A stretch of DNA of 64,000 nucleotides from Nocardioides aromaticivorans (GCF_013408525.1 NZ_JACBZM010000001.1:4030001-4094000), one strand, 5' to 3'. Shown: positions 46,381-55,860, counted from the stretch's first letter. Notes: a model not told the origin generated them from the sequence alone. Numbers and translations are program-made.

Positions 46381-46399
46381 GGATACCCGCGAGTAGAGT
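46381..46399 (+). promoter_or_regulatory. Thiolase promoter with degenerate GGATACC-N4-AGTAGAG element
   Basis: GGATACC (46381-46387), CGCG, AGTAGAG (46392-46398); the -10 TAGAGT (46394-46399) lies in the second half just as TAATCT does at ccr. It departs from the meaA element at three half-site positions, so it is a weaker match. No clear -35. A 30-nt leader with GGAGG precedes ATG 46436. Confidence 0.4.
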
Positions 46400-46435
46400 C
46401 GAAATGTTCCGACCACACGTCTGCACGGAGGATCC

Positions 46436-47635
46436 ATGTCCGACAACCCCAGCGTCATCGTCGCCGGCGCTCGTACGCCGATCGGTCGCCACCTCGGCGC
46501 CCTCAAGACCCTGTCGGCCGCCGACCTCGCGGGCGTCGCCATCAAGGGCGCGCTGGAGAAGGCCGGCGTGTCCGGTGACCAGGTCGACTACCTGATCGTG
46601 GGCCAGGTGCTCCAGGCCGGCGCCGGCCAGAACCCCGCCCGCACCGCGGGTCTCGCCGCCGGCCTGCCGCCGCAGGTCCCCTCGATCACCATCAACAAGG
46701 TGTGCCTGTCGGGCATCAACGCCATCGCCCAGGCCGACCAGCTGATCCGTGCCGGCGAGGCCGAGATCGTCGTCGCCGGTGGCACCGAGTCGATGACCCA
46801 GGCGCCGCACCTGCTGCCGAAGTCCCGCGAGGGCTTCAAGTACGGCGACACCACCCTCGTCGACTCGCTGGCCTACGACGCCCTCTTCGACCAGGCCACC
46901 CAGCAGGGCATGGGCAACCTGACCGAGGCGACCAACGCCTGTCGCGAGACCCCGCTGACCCGTGAGGAGCAGGACGCCGTCGCGGCCCGCTCGCACCAGC
47001 TCGCCGCCGCCGCGCAGAAGAACGGCATCTTCGACGACGAGATCGTCCCGGTGACGATCCCGCAGCGCAAGGGCGACCCGATCGTCGTCAACAAGGACGA
47101 GGGTGTCCGTGGCGACACCACCGCCGAGTCGCTCGCGGCCCTGCGCCCGGCGTTCGCCAAGGACGGCACCATCACCGCCGCGTCCTCCTCGCAGATCTCC
47201 GACGGTGCGGCCGCCGTGGTCGTCACCTCGAAGAAGAAGGCGGAGGAGCTCGGCCTGCCGATCCTCGCCGAGATCGTGAGCCACGGCCAGGTGGCCGGCC
47301 CGGACTCGACGCTGCAGCTGCAGCCCGCCAACGCCACGAAGAAGGCGCTCGACAAGGCCGGTCTGAGCGCCGCCGACCTCGACCTGGTCGAGTTCAACGA
47401 GGCGTTCGCCGCCGTCGGCATCGAGTCGGCCCGCGCGCTCGGCATCGACGAGGACAAGGTCAACGTCAACGGTGGCGCCATCGCCATCGGCCACCCGCTG
47501 GGTGCCTCCGGTGCGCGCATCACGCTGCACCTCGCGCTCGAGCTCAAGCGCCGCGGCGGTGGCCTCGGCGCGGCCGCCCTCTGCGGCGGTGGCGGCCAGG
47601 GCGACGCGCTGGTCCTCCGGGTCCCGGCCAGCTGA
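46436..47635 (+). CDS. Acetyl-CoA C-acetyltransferase (thiolase)
   Basis: Condenses two acetyl-CoA to acetoacetyl-CoA (or cleaves it). 399 residues. The acyl-accepting Cys is in '[16 protein letters not shown]' (Cys90); '[17 protein letters not shown]' and '[18 protein letters not shown]' carry the catalytic His; the second Cys is in '[13 protein letters not shown]'. Length and motifs fit biosynthetic thiolases. First gene with meaB 18 bp downstream, divergent from the epimerase gene; fits step 1 of the ethylmalonyl-CoA pathway. In mycobacteria the epimerase and a thiolase are also neighbours. Confidence 0.94.
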   Translation: MSDNPSVIVAGARTPIGRHLGALKTLSAADLAGVAIKGALEKAGVSGDQVDYLIVGQVLQAGAGQNPARTAGLAAGLPPQVPSITINKVCLSGINAIAQADQLIRAGEAEIVVAGGTESMTQAPHLLPKSREGFKYGDTTLVDSLAYDALFDQATQQGMGNLTEATNACRETPLTREEQDAVAARSHQLAAAAQKNGIFDDEIVPVTIPQRKGDPIVVNKDEGVRGDTTAESLAALRPAFAKDGTITAASSSQISDGAAAVVVTSKKKAEELGLPILAEIVSHGQVAGPDSTLQLQPANATKKALDKAGLSAADLDLVEFNEAFAAVGIESARALGIDEDKVNVNGGAIAIGHPLGASGARITLHLALELKRRGGGLGAAALCGGGGQGDALVLRVPAS

Positions 47636-47653
47636 CCGACCGAGCGGACTGCG

Positions 47654-48637
47654 TTGCCTGACGCAAGCAACATCCAGGGCGGCCGTCGCGGGATCACCGC
47701 GGCGGCCGTTCCTGCGTTGGTCGAGAAGGCCCGCGAGGGCGACCCCCGATCGGTGGGTCGCCTCGTGTCACAGGTCGAGGACGAGTCGCCGCTGCTGCCG
47801 GACCTGATGCGCGCCCTCGCGCCCCATGCCGGGCACGCGCGGATCGTCGGTCTCACGGGTGCTCCCGGCGTCGGGAAGTCGACGTCGACCAACGCCCTGA
47901 TCGGCGAGCTGCGGCGGCGGGGCAACCGGGTCGCCGTACTCGCGGTCGACCCGTCGTCCCCGTTCTCCGGCGGTGCCCTGCTGGGCGACCGGATCCGGAT
48001 GGGCGACCACGTCCTCGACCCGGGCGTCTTCATCCGGTCGATGGCCGCGCGTGGGCACCTCGGTGGCCTGGCCTGGACGACGCCGCAGGCGCTGCGGGTG
48101 CTCGACGCGGCCGGCTTCGACTACGTGCTCGTCGAGACGGTCGGCGTCGGCCAGAGCGAGGTCGAGGTGGCCGGGCAGGCCGACTCGACGATGGTCCTGC
48201 TCGCGCCCGGCATGGGCGACGGGATCCAGGCCGCGAAGGCCGGGATCCTCGAGATCGGCGACCTCTACGTCGTCAACAAGTCGGACCGCGACGGCGCCGA
48301 CAAGGTACGCCGCGACCTGCGCTCGATGCTCGGTCTCGCCGAGCGCCGCGAGGGGGCCTGGCGCCCGCCGGTGCTCAAGACCGTCGCCTCCAAGGGCGAG
48401 GGCGTCGCCGACGTGGTCGACGCGCTCGAGGAGCACGGCACCTGGCTGCGCGAGAGCGGCGAGCTCCAGCGCCGGCGTGTCCGCCGCGCGCGCAACGAGA
48501 TCGAGACCCTGGCGCTGACCGCGCTGCGCCGTCGTTGGGGCACCGTGGGCGGGGGCGACCGCCTCGACGACCTGGCCGCGGCCGTCGTCGCGGGGGAGAC
48601 CGACCCCTACACGGCGGCCGACCAGCTCACCGGGTGA
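47654..48637 (+). CDS. meaB: MeaB/ArgK-type GTPase, B12-mutase chaperone
   Basis: Protects and reloads acyl-CoA mutases that use coenzyme B12. 327 residues, G3E P-loop GTPase: Walker A 'GLTGAPGVGKSTSTNALIGEL' region (about 67-80), 'VLAVDPSSPFSGGALLGDRIRM' (Mg/switch), 'FDYVLVETVGVGQSEVEV' (Walker B), 'NKSD' base specificity, then a C-terminal dimerisation helix. The start appears to be TTG 47654. Likely partner of MeaA at 27388 or of a methylmalonyl-CoA mutase elsewhere. Ends overlapping the convergent deacetylase gene by 11 bp. Confidence 0.93.
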   Translation: MPDASNIQGGRRGITAAAVPALVEKAREGDPRSVGRLVSQVEDESPLLPDLMRALAPHAGHARIVGLTGAPGVGKSTSTNALIGELRRRGNRVAVLAVDPSSPFSGGALLGDRIRMGDHVLDPGVFIRSMAARGHLGGLAWTTPQALRVLDAAGFDYVLVETVGVGQSEVEVAGQADSTMVLLAPGMGDGIQAAKAGILEIGDLYVVNKSDRDGADKVRRDLRSMLGLAERREGAWRPPVLKTVASKGEGVADVVDALEEHGTWLRESGELQRRRVRRARNEIETLALTALRRRWGTVGGGDRLDDLAAAVVAGETDPYTAADQLTG

Positions 48638-49577
48638 GCTCGGGCGACCACGGCCGCGTGCCGTGGCCGGCCCTGCCGGTCCCGGTCTGCGACCGGGACG
48701 CCGTCCGGCCGGTGCTTCCCCCGGACCGTGCAGGCCGCGAGCCGGCCAGCGACGGTCGCCCGTGCCGGTCGAGCCCCGTGAAGCAGAACCCGCGGTTGCG
48801 TGCGCCCCGCACCACCTTGGCCACCGCGGCGACAGAGATGGGCGAGCGGTCGACGCCGTCGTGCTGGAGGACCACATTGGGGCCGGGCCGCAGGTCGCGC
48901 AGGATCCGCGAGGCGATCTGGTCGGCCGAGCCGTTGGCCCAGTCGCGGGAGTCGATCGTCCAGAGCACCGGGACGTAGCCCGCGCCCACCAGCTCCCGCC
49001 GCACCCGGCGGTCCATGGCGCCGTACGGCGGTCGCATCAGCGTCGTCGGGTGCACACCGGCCCGGCGCAGCTCGCGCTGCGTCGCGGTGATCGAGGCCCG
49101 GACCTGCCTGCTCGAGCGGGCGGTGAGCTGCTCGTGGGCCCAGCTGTGGTTGGCGATCTGGAAGCCGCCGCGCTCGACGGCCCGGGCGAGCTCGGGGTGC
49201 TGGCGCACCCGGCGCCCCACCATGAAGAAGGTCGCGGGCACGTTGGCCGCACGCAGGACGCTCACCAGCCGCGGCGTCGTCCCGGGCACCGGGCCGTCGT
49301 CGAAGGTGAGCGCGATCGTGCCCGTGCAGCGCCGGTTCCGGGCGGTCTGGCCTGTCCGGTTGGTCCGGGTGCTCCGGTTGGCCCCCGGCTTCGCCTGGGG
49401 CGCCGGCCGGGCGCGCACGCTCGAGGCCAGCTCGGCCGCAGGCCGGTCCTCGCCCGCGCCGTTCGGGCGCGCGTGGTGGGGGCCCAGCACGAGGGCAGCG
49501 AGGAGCAACATGGCGGCGGCACAGACGGGCCCGAGTCTCCGTCCCGTGACCTCCGTCCGGACACGGGGGGGAAGCAC
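48627..49577 (-). CDS. Secreted polysaccharide deacetylase (NodB domain)
   Basis: 316 residues. N-terminal signal/membrane segment (about 12-35, 'LGPVCAAAMLLLAALVLGPHH'), a Pro/Arg/Thr linker, then the NodB domain (about 85-270): 'ALTFDDGPVPGTTPRLV' (the two metal Asp), 'NHSWAHEQL' (metal His pair), 'RPPYGAMDRRV' and 'WTIDSRDWA', 'VVLQHDG'. Likely deacetylates wall glycan. GTG 49577 was chosen because the signal peptide follows directly; the frame runs on upstream. Basic, Gly/Ser-rich tail after 285. Confidence 0.88.
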   Translation of the reverse strand: MLPPRVRTEVTGRRLGPVCAAAMLLLAALVLGPHHARPNGAGEDRPAAELASSVRARPAPQAKPGANRSTRTNRTGQTARNRRCTGTIALTFDDGPVPGTTPRLVSVLRAANVPATFFMVGRRVRQHPELARAVERGGFQIANHSWAHEQLTARSSRQVRASITATQRELRRAGVHPTTLMRPPYGAMDRRVRRELVGAGYVPVLWTIDSRDWANGSADQIASRILRDLRPGPNVVLQHDGVDRSPISVAAVAKVVRGARNRGFCFTGLDRHGRPSLAGSRPARSGGSTGRTASRSQTGTGRAGHGTRPWSPELTR

Positions 49578-49644
49578 GGGGCAAGCATGCGGGCTGAGGG
49601 GGTGCGGTCGTCGGATTTCGCCGCTGTGTTGAGAGGATTGTGAC

Positions 49645-50751
49645 GTGAAGGACGTCGTCATCCTCGGATCCACCGGCTCGATCGGCACCCAGGCGCTCGA
49701 TCTGGTGCGGGCCAACCCCGACCGGTTCCGCGTCGTGGGCCTGACGGCCGGCGGCAGCAACCCCGATCTGTTCGCCCGTCAGGTCGAGGAATTCGCGCCG
49801 CGCTTCAGCGGCCTGGGCGAGGAGGCCAGCACCGACGCGGCCGCGCAGGAGTGCGACGTCGTCCTCAACGGGATCACCGGGGCCGTGGGCCTCCGACCGA
49901 CGCTGGCCGCGCTCGATGCCGGCAACACCCTCGCGCTCGCCAACAAGGAGTCGCTCGTGATGGGCGGTCCGCTCGTGCTGGAGCGGGCGGAGCCCGGCCA
50001 GATCGTGCCCGTCGACTCGGAGCACAGCGCCCTCGCCCAGTGCCTGCGCGGCGGCAGTGCTGCGGAGGTACGACGGCTCGTGCTCACCGCCAGCGGCGGT
50101 CCCTTCCGCGGGCGCACCCGCGCCGAGCTCGTCGACGTCACTCCCGAGCAGGCCGGCAACCACCCGACCTGGGACATGGGTCCCGTGATCACCATCAACT
50201 CCGCGACCCTGGTCAACAAGGGCCTGGAGGTCATCGAGGCGCACCTGCTCTTCGGCATCCCCTACGACCGGATCGAGGTCGTGGTGCACCCGACGAGCGT
50301 CGTGCACTCGATGGTCGAGTTCGTCGACGGCTCCACCCTCCTGCAGGCGAGCCCGCCGACGATGCTGATCCCGATCGCGCTCGGCCTCGCCTGGCCGGAT
50401 CGGGTGCCCGACGCCGCCCCGTCGGTCGACTGGTCCAGGCCCGAGACCTGGGAGTTCTTCCCGCTCGACGACGAGGCGTTCCCGTCCGTCGCCCTCGCCC
50501 GCGCGGCGGGGGAGCGCGGGGGCACGGCTCCCGCCGTCTACAACGCCGCCAACGAGGTCGCGGTCGACGCCTTCCGCCGCGGTGAGCTGGCGTTCACCGG
50601 GATCGTCGACGTCGTGGCGGACGTGGTAGCCGCCCACGACGTACCCTCGAACCAGCAGATCTCGCTCGACGACGTCCTCGCGGCCGACGCGTGGGCGCGC
50701 GAGGCTGCCGCCCGCTCCGTCACCGCCTCGAGGACAGCCGACCGCCCGTGA
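49645..50751 (+). CDS. dxr: 1-deoxy-D-xylulose 5-phosphate reductoisomerase
   Basis: MEP-pathway enzyme making 2-C-methylerythritol 4-phosphate with NADPH. 368 residues, slightly short in the loop region at about 45-70. '[16 protein letters not shown]' (NADPH motif), 'NKESLVMGG', '[14 protein letters not shown]' (metal Asp/Glu), '[15 protein letters not shown]', '[23 protein letters not shown]', '[15 protein letters not shown]'. GTG start at 49645. 4-bp overlap with the site-2 protease gene, and the dxr-rip-ispG order as in mycobacteria. Confidence 0.96.
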   Translation: MKDVVILGSTGSIGTQALDLVRANPDRFRVVGLTAGGSNPDLFARQVEEFAPRFSGLGEEASTDAAAQECDVVLNGITGAVGLRPTLAALDAGNTLALANKESLVMGGPLVLERAEPGQIVPVDSEHSALAQCLRGGSAAEVRRLVLTASGGPFRGRTRAELVDVTPEQAGNHPTWDMGPVITINSATLVNKGLEVIEAHLLFGIPYDRIEVVVHPTSVVHSMVEFVDGSTLLQASPPTMLIPIALGLAWPDRVPDAAPSVDWSRPETWEFFPLDDEAFPSVALARAAGERGGTAPAVYNAANEVAVDAFRRGELAFTGIVDVVADVVAAHDVPSNQQISLDDVLAADAWAREAAARSVTASRTADRP

Positions 50752-52097
50752 TCACCGTACTTCTCTACACGCTCGGCGTCGTCGTCTTCGCGACCGCGAT
50801 CCTGGCGTCGATCGGGCTCCACGAGCTCGGCCACATGATCCCGGCGAAGAAGTTCGGCGGGAAGGTCACGCAGTACTTCATCGGCTTCGGGCCGACGGTG
50901 TGGAGCAAGCAGGTCGGTGAGACCGAGTACGGCATCAAGGCGGTGCCGCTCGGCGGCTACGTCAAGATCGTCGGGATGCTGCCGCCCGCGGCCGACGACC
51001 TCGTCGAGGAGGTCGAGTACGACGACCAGGGCAACCAGGTCTTCAAGGTCCGCAAGTCCAACACCGGCCTGTTCACCCAGCTGATCTCCGACGCACGTGC
51101 CGCCGAGTGGGAGCACGTGAAGCCCGAGGACACCGACCGGCTCTTCTACAAGCTGCCGTGGTGGAAGAAGGTCATCGTGATGGCCGGCGGGCCCACGGTG
51201 AACATCCTGATCGCGTTCACGATCTTCGCCGCCGTCTTCGCGACCTACGGCAACGGCGGCGACGAGAAGGTCGACACCACGATCAAGATCGTCCACGCCT
51301 GCGTGAAGCCGGCCGACGAGTCGGGCGAGGTGTGCACCGCCGCGGACCAGCCCACCCCGGCCTACGCAGCCGGGCTGGAGGAAGGTGACCGGATCGTGTC
51401 GTTCAACGGCACGTCGATCACCAGCTGGGACCAGATGCAGGAGCTGGTCAAGGCCAACGGGACCGATCGGGCGACGGTCGTGGTCGAGCGCAACGGCGAG
51501 AACCTCACCTTCCGCACCAAGACGACCGTGCGCCCGCCCGACAAGGCGGGTGACGAGGCGGACGAGGAGGTCGGCTTCCTCGGCGTGACGCCCGACTCCC
51601 ACCTCGCCAAGGGCGGTCCCCTCTACACGATCGGCCAGATGGGCCACATGACCGTCGACGTCGCGAAGTCGCTCTCGACGCTGCCGGCCAAGGTGTGGGG
51701 CGTGGCGCAGGCGATCGTCGGCGTCAAGGAGCGCGACCCGCTGGGACCGGTGAGCGTGGTCGGCGGCGGCCGGCTCGCGGGCGAGGTCGCCTCGCACGAC
51801 GAGATCAGCGTCAACGACAAGCTGGTCTCGCTGCTGATGCTCATCGCGGGCTTCAACTTCTTCATCGGCATGTTCAACTTCGTGCCGCTGCTGCCCCTCG
51901 ACGGCGGCCACATCGCCAGTGCCCTCTGGGAGGCCGTACGCCGCGGCCTCGCCCGGCTCCGCCGGCGTCCCGACCCCGGTTACGTCGACGCGGCGAAGCT
52001 GCTGCCGGTGGCCTATGTCGTCGCAGGCGCCCTGCTCGTGATGGGTGTCGTGCTGATCGTCGGCGACCTCGTCGTCCCGGTCCACCTCGAATCCTGA
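50748..52097 (+). CDS. Site-2 protease (RseP/Rip1 family)
   Basis: Intramembrane zinc metalloprotease acting on anti-sigma factors or other membrane substrates. 449 residues, about four membrane segments. The active site '[16 protein letters not shown]' (HExxH as HELGH, about 23-27); '[19 protein letters not shown]' holds the third metal ligand Asp (about 383-385) of the LDG motif; a PDZ domain at about 195-270 ('[17 protein letters not shown]'). GTG 50748 overlaps dxr. The mycobacterial neighbour is Rip1, in the same dxr-ispG context. Confidence 0.95.
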   Translation: MITVLLYTLGVVVFATAILASIGLHELGHMIPAKKFGGKVTQYFIGFGPTVWSKQVGETEYGIKAVPLGGYVKIVGMLPPAADDLVEEVEYDDQGNQVFKVRKSNTGLFTQLISDARAAEWEHVKPEDTDRLFYKLPWWKKVIVMAGGPTVNILIAFTIFAAVFATYGNGGDEKVDTTIKIVHACVKPADESGEVCTAADQPTPAYAAGLEEGDRIVSFNGTSITSWDQMQELVKANGTDRATVVVERNGENLTFRTKTTVRPPDKAGDEADEEVGFLGVTPDSHLAKGGPLYTIGQMGHMTVDVAKSLSTLPAKVWGVAQAIVGVKERDPLGPVSVVGGGRLAGEVASHDEISVNDKLVSLLMLIAGFNFFIGMFNFVPLLPLDGGHIASALWEAVRRGLARLRRRPDPGYVDAAKLLPVAYVVAGALLVMGVVLIVGDLVVPVHLES

Positions 52098-52115
52098 TCC
52101 CGCCCGGTCGGCGAC

Positions 52116-52121
52116 TAACCT
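52116..52121 (+). promoter_or_regulatory. -10 element TAACCT for leaderless ispG
   Basis: TAACCT ends 7 nt before ATG 52129. ispG may therefore be transcribed on its own as well as with dxr and the protease gene 31 bp upstream. Confidence 0.5.
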
Positions 52122-52128
52122 TGGGGTC

Positions 52129-53280
52129 ATGACGTCGATCAGCCTGGGCATGCCGGCCGCCCCGCCGCCGGTGCTCGCCCCCCGTCGTACCACCCGCCAG
52201 ATCCAGGTGGGCAAGGTCGGGGTCGGCAGCGACCACCCGATCTCGGTGCAGTCGATGACCACGACGCTCACCTCCGACGTCAACACCACGCTCCAGCAGA
52301 TCGCGGAGCTCACTGCCGCGGGCTGCGACATCGTGCGGGTCGCCTGCCCGAGCCAGGACGACGCGGACGCGCTGCCGGAGATCGCGAAGCACAGCCAGAT
52401 CCCGGTGATCGCGGACATCCACTTCCAGCCGAAGTACGTCTTCGCGGCCATCGAGGCCGGCTGCGCGGCGGTGCGGGTCAACCCGGGCAACATCAAGAAG
52501 TTCGACGACCAGGTCAAGGAGATCGCCAAGGCGGCCCAGGACCACGGCACGTCGATCCGGATCGGCGTCAATGCCGGGTCGCTCGACAAGCGGCTGCTCG
52601 AGAAGTACGGCAAGGCCACGCCCGAGGCGCTCGTCGAGTCCGCCGTCTGGGAGGCCAGCCTCTTCGAGGAGCACGGCTTCCGCGACTTCAAGATCTCGGT
52701 CAAGCACAACGACCCCGTCGTGATGGTGCGGGCCTACGAGCTGCTCGCCGAGGCCGGCGACTGGCCGCTGCACCTGGGTGTCACCGAGGCCGGGCCCGCC
52801 TTCCAGGGCACGATCAAGTCGGCCACGGCCTTCGGCGCCCTGCTCTCGCGGGGCATCGGCGACACGATCCGGGTCTCCCTCTCCGCCCCGCCGGTGGAGG
52901 AGGTCAAGGTCGGCATCCAGATCCTGCAGTCGCTCAACCTGCGCCCCCGCAAGCTCGAGATCGTCTCCTGCCCGTCGTGCGGCCGTGCCCAGGTGGACGT
53001 CTACACGCTCGCCGAGCGGGTGACCGCCGGCCTCGACGGCCTCGAGGTCCCGCTGCGCGTGGCCGTCATGGGCTGCGTCGTCAACGGCCCGGGGGAGGCC
53101 CGCGAGGCCGACCTCGGCGTCGCGTCCGGCAACGGCAAGGGCCAGATCTTCGTCAAGGGCGAGGTCATCAAGACCGTGCCCGAGGCCGAGATCGTCGAGA
53201 CCCTGATCGAGGAGGCGATGAAGATCGCCGAGACGATGGAGCCGGTCGAGGGCGCGGAGGCCACGGTCTCCATCAGCTGA
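52129..53280 (+). CDS. ispG: 4-hydroxy-3-methylbut-2-enyl diphosphate synthase
   Basis: Iron-sulphur MEP-pathway enzyme that reduces MEcPP to HMBPP. 383 residues: TIM-barrel (about 20-265) '[18 protein letters not shown]', '[17 protein letters not shown]', 'VNPGNIKKF'; C-terminal Fe4S4 domain with Cys ligands in '[13 protein letters not shown]' (CxxC, about 282-285) and '[16 protein letters not shown]' (Cys about 317, Glu about 324). ATG start. All cluster residues are present. Confidence 0.97.
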   Translation: MTSISLGMPAAPPPVLAPRRTTRQIQVGKVGVGSDHPISVQSMTTTLTSDVNTTLQQIAELTAAGCDIVRVACPSQDDADALPEIAKHSQIPVIADIHFQPKYVFAAIEAGCAAVRVNPGNIKKFDDQVKEIAKAAQDHGTSIRIGVNAGSLDKRLLEKYGKATPEALVESAVWEASLFEEHGFRDFKISVKHNDPVVMVRAYELLAEAGDWPLHLGVTEAGPAFQGTIKSATAFGALLSRGIGDTIRVSLSAPPVEEVKVGIQILQSLNLRPRKLEIVSCPSCGRAQVDVYTLAERVTAGLDGLEVPLRVAVMGCVVNGPGEAREADLGVASGNGKGQIFVKGEVIKTVPEAEIVETLIEEAMKIAETMEPVEGAEATVSIS

Positions 53281-53309
53281 CCCGTCAGCCGACCCGTCAG
53301 CCGACGCCC
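53274..53309. repeat. 12-bp tandem repeat over two convergent stop codons
   Basis: CAGCTGACCCGT, CAGCCGACCCGT, CAGCCGACGCCC follow each other (53274-53309). The first unit holds the ispG TGA; the homocysteine methyltransferase stop on the other strand lies at 53297-53299. A slippage duplication at a convergent gene boundary. Confidence 0.65.
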
Positions 53310-54190
53310 CACATCGCGGCCACGTGCCGCGCGTCGGTGCCGCAGCAACCGCCGAGGACCTCGAGGTTGCCGAACGCGTCGAGCAGCGGCTGCTGGTCGG
53401 CCGCGAGCTGCACGGGGTCGCCGTCGTCGAGCGTCTCGGCCTCGTCGAGCTCGGCGTGGCTCATCGTCGACGCGTTGACCCGCAGGCCACCGACCCGCTC
53501 GCGCCACGCACCCTCGTCGAGGCCGCGCAGCACGTGGCTCGGGTGCGCGCAGTTGACCAGGTAGTACGCCGGGGGAGCGGCCGCGTCGACCTGCTCGATC
53601 GCCGACGCCAGGCTGGTGCCGTCGGGCAGCCGGCCGTCGGTCTCGACGGTGAAGCCGATCCCCGCCGGCAGGCCCACGTCGGCCGCGGCGCGGGCGATCC
53701 CGATCGCCTCGCCGACCTCGGTCAGGGTGAGCACCGTAGCCCGGCTCGCGCCGGCCGCCGCGAACGAGGCCAGCTGCGGACGGTGGTAGTCCGCGGCGGC
53801 GTCCGGGTCGACCGGCCCGGCGCTCGCGTAGCCGTCGCCGCGGGGTCCCAGCATCCCGCCGACCTCCCAGCCGACGAGCTCGTCGGCCCGCTCGGCCGCC
53901 ACGGAGGAGAGGAAGTCGACGCTCTCGCGGTTGACGCGGTCGAGCGCCGCGTCGTCGTACCCGAGCAGGGCGGCGTGGTCCGGGTTCGCCCGCCACGTCG
54001 GCGTCTCCAGGAGCAGCGGCGCGCCGACGCGGACGGCGATGTCGGCGTAGGCGAGGTAGTAGTCGCGCAGGGCGGCGCGGCCCTCGTCGGTGTCCAGGAG
54101 CGGGAACGAGGCGAACTCGGGGAGGTCGAAGCCGCGCAGGAAGATCAGGTCGGTCTCCAGACCGCCATCGGTCACGTGACGTGCAGGCAT
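53297..54190 (-). CDS. Homocysteine S-methyltransferase family protein
   Basis: 297 residues, zinc-dependent TIM barrel. Start 'TDGGLETDLIFLRGFDLPEF' (about 7-26); zinc-site cysteines in 'YLVNCAHPSHVL' (Cys about 213) and 'EVLGGCCGTDARHVAAM' (Cys-Cys about 282-283). It resembles MmuM-type S-methylmethionine-using enzymes. ATG 54190. It is on the opposite strand and splits the conserved ispG-GNAT gene pair. Likely methionine recycling; substrate is inference. Confidence 0.88.
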   Translation of the reverse strand: MPARHVTDGGLETDLIFLRGFDLPEFASFPLLDTDEGRAALRDYYLAYADIAVRVGAPLLLETPTWRANPDHAALLGYDDAALDRVNRESVDFLSSVAAERADELVGWEVGGMLGPRGDGYASAGPVDPDAAADYHRPQLASFAAAGASRATVLTLTEVGEAIGIARAAADVGLPAGIGFTVETDGRLPDGTSLASAIEQVDAAAPPAYYLVNCAHPSHVLRGLDEGAWRERVGGLRVNASTMSHAELDEAETLDDGDPVQLAADQQPLLDAFGNLEVLGGCCGTDARHVAAMWGVG

Positions 54191-54274
54191 CGGCACCACC
54201 TCGCTCCGGGGGACTCCAGTGTGGACCTGATCGCCGGTCCGTGTCCCGTCCTCACTTCGCGTGGGCCGAGGGCA

Positions 54275-54280
54275 TAGGCT
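54275..54280 (+). promoter_or_regulatory. -10 element TAGGCT for leaderless GNAT gene
   Basis: TAGGCT ends 6 nt before GTG 54287, which fixes the start codon. Confidence 0.5.
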
Positions 54281-54286
54281 CCGATC

Positions 54287-55132
54287 GTGTTGACGACCCG
54301 GCACGGCGTGCGCGTCCTGGCGACGGCGGACGTCCCTGCGTTCCTGGAGCTGGCCAACCAGGACCCGGTCGTCAACGTCTTCGCCGTCCACCGGGCACAC
54401 ACCACCAACCTCGAGCCGCGCTGGCTCGGTGGCGAGATGTGGGGCCGCTTCGACGGAGGTCACCTCGTCGCGGCCTGCCACGTCGCCGCCAACCTGGTGC
54501 CGGTCCAGGCCGGCCCGGAGGACGCTGCCGCCTTCGCCCAGCGCGCGCTGACCCGCCGTCGTACCGCCTCGACGATCGTCGGGCCGCAGTCGGCCGTGCG
54601 CCCGTTCTGGGACGAGGTCGGGCCGTCCTGGGGGCGGGCCCGGGACACCCGCTGGGACCAGCGCCACCTCGAGATCGCCGGCCCGCCGGCCGTCCGGCCC
54701 GACCAGGGCGTGCGGGCAGGGGTGCAGGGCGACCTCGGCACGCTCTACCCGGCCTGTGTGGCGATGTACACCGAGGAGGTCGGGGTCTCGCCCGAGGCCG
54801 GTGGCGGCGCCGACCTCTACCGCGCCCGCGTCGCCCAGCTGGTCGGCCGCGGCTGGTCCTTCGTCCGGTACGACGGCGACGAGCTCGTCTTCAAGGCCGA
54901 GGTCGCCTGCGCGACCGAGCACGCCGCCCAGATCCAGGGCGTGTGGGTGCCGCCGCACCGCCGGGGCGAGGGGCTCGCGACCGAGGGCATGGCCGCGGTC
55001 GTGCACCAGGTCCGGGCGCGGATCTCGCCGACGGTCTCGCTCTACGTCAACGACTGGAACCACGCGGCGCGCGGCGTCTACGAGCGGGTCGGGTTCGTGG
55101 AGACGACCCGCTTCGCGACCGTGATGTTCTGA
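54287..55132 (+). CDS. GNAT N-acetyltransferase with DUF4081-type N-terminal domain
   Basis: 281 residues. An N-terminal DUF4081-like GNAT-related half (about 1-140, 'RHGVRVLATADVPAFLELANQDPVVNVFA'), then a catalytic GNAT half (about 150-281) with the acetyl-CoA loop 'VWVPPHRRGEGLATEGMAAVV' (R/Q-x-x-G-x-G/A) and 'LYVNDWNHAARGVYERVGFVET'. The same protein follows ispG in mycobacteria, where its substrate is unclear. Possibly acetylates a small molecule or protein. Confidence 0.9.
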   Translation: MLTTRHGVRVLATADVPAFLELANQDPVVNVFAVHRAHTTNLEPRWLGGEMWGRFDGGHLVAACHVAANLVPVQAGPEDAAAFAQRALTRRRTASTIVGPQSAVRPFWDEVGPSWGRARDTRWDQRHLEIAGPPAVRPDQGVRAGVQGDLGTLYPACVAMYTEEVGVSPEAGGGADLYRARVAQLVGRGWSFVRYDGDELVFKAEVACATEHAAQIQGVWVPPHRRGEGLATEGMAAVVHQVRARISPTVSLYVNDWNHAARGVYERVGFVETTRFATVMF

Positions 55133-55142
55133 GCGACCGCCG

Positions 55143-55757
55143 CTACCGGGCGAGCCGGGGGAGCCCGTTCCAGAGCAGCCGGCTGGCGATGTCGGTCACC
55201 TCGTCCAAGGTCGCGGTCGGGTGGTCCTGCCACCAGCGGGCCACCCCGTCGACACCGGTGATCAGCAGCTCCACCACGACGGCCGAGGCGGTCGAGCCCG
55301 CCGTCACCCCGGAGCGCGCGAGGTCGGGGGCGAGCATCGCGGCCACCGCCTGGGTGCGGGCCGTGCGGTAGGCCGCGATCACCTGGTCGAGCTCGGTGTC
55401 GCCGGTCGGGATCGGGTCGACGAGCAGCCGGCGGGCGGCGGGGCGCTGCCGCGCGAAGGAGAGGTACGCCGCCACGGTCGAGCGCAACCGGTCCGCGCCC
55501 GCACCGGCACCGGTGATCCCCGCGCCGACCTCGGCCAGCATCGCGGCGTTCTGCCCGTCGAGCACCTGCAGGTAGAGCTCGCGCTTGGAGCGGAAGTGGT
55601 CGTAGAGCACGGTGCGGGTGACGCCGGCCGCGGTGGCGATCTCGCCGACCGACGTGGCGTCGTACCCGCGCTCGGCGAAGACCTCGACCGCGGCGGCCTC
55701 GATGCGCTGGCGGCGGGCGGGCCCCGTCAACCGGCGACGCACGGTGTCCGTCGTCAT
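55143..55757 (-). CDS. TetR-family transcriptional regulator
   Basis: 204 residues. N-terminal HTH (about 18-64): 'RIEAAAVEVFAERGYDATSV', then 'EIATAAGVTRTVLYDHFRSKREL'. The helical C-terminal ligand domain (about 70-204) has 'RPAARRLLVDPIPTGDTELDQV'. ATG 55757 (MTTDTVRRRLTG) is preceded by GAGAGGAG. Divergent from the FAD oxidase gene (146 bp between starts), with two near-identical 20-bp palindromes in between; one overlaps each gene's upstream region, so it likely represses itself and the oxidase operon. Confidence 0.93.
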   Translation of the reverse strand: MTTDTVRRRLTGPARRQRIEAAAVEVFAERGYDATSVGEIATAAGVTRTVLYDHFRSKRELYLQVLDGQNAAMLAEVGAGITGAGAGADRLRSTVAAYLSFARQRPAARRLLVDPIPTGDTELDQVIAAYRTARTQAVAAMLAPDLARSGVTAGSTASAVVVELLITGVDGVARWWQDHPTATLDEVTDIASRLLWNGLPRLAR

Positions 55758-55781
55758 GGTCGGCTCCTCTCGCTCGGTGCT

Positions 55782-55801
55782 AACCCACACCTGTGTCGGC
55801 T
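55782..55801. promoter_or_regulatory. TetR operator copy 1
   Basis: AACCCACACCTGTGTCGGCT, 18 of 20 identical to copy 2 at 55861-55880. Lies 24 bp before the TetR ATG, in position to block its own transcription. Confidence 0.75.
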
Positions 55802-55817
55802 GACTCCGCGAAGGGCC

Positions 55818-55848
55818 TTGACCGTTGTGGTGGGAATCACTCTATCCT
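55818..55848 (+). promoter_or_regulatory. Promoter of the FAD oxidase gene
   Basis: TTGACC (55818-55823) and TATCCT (55843-55848) with a 19-bp spacer. The start would be near 55855, just before operator copy 2, so a repressor bound there would block elongation or initiation. Confidence 0.55.
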
Positions 55849-55860
55849 CAGGTCGACAGT

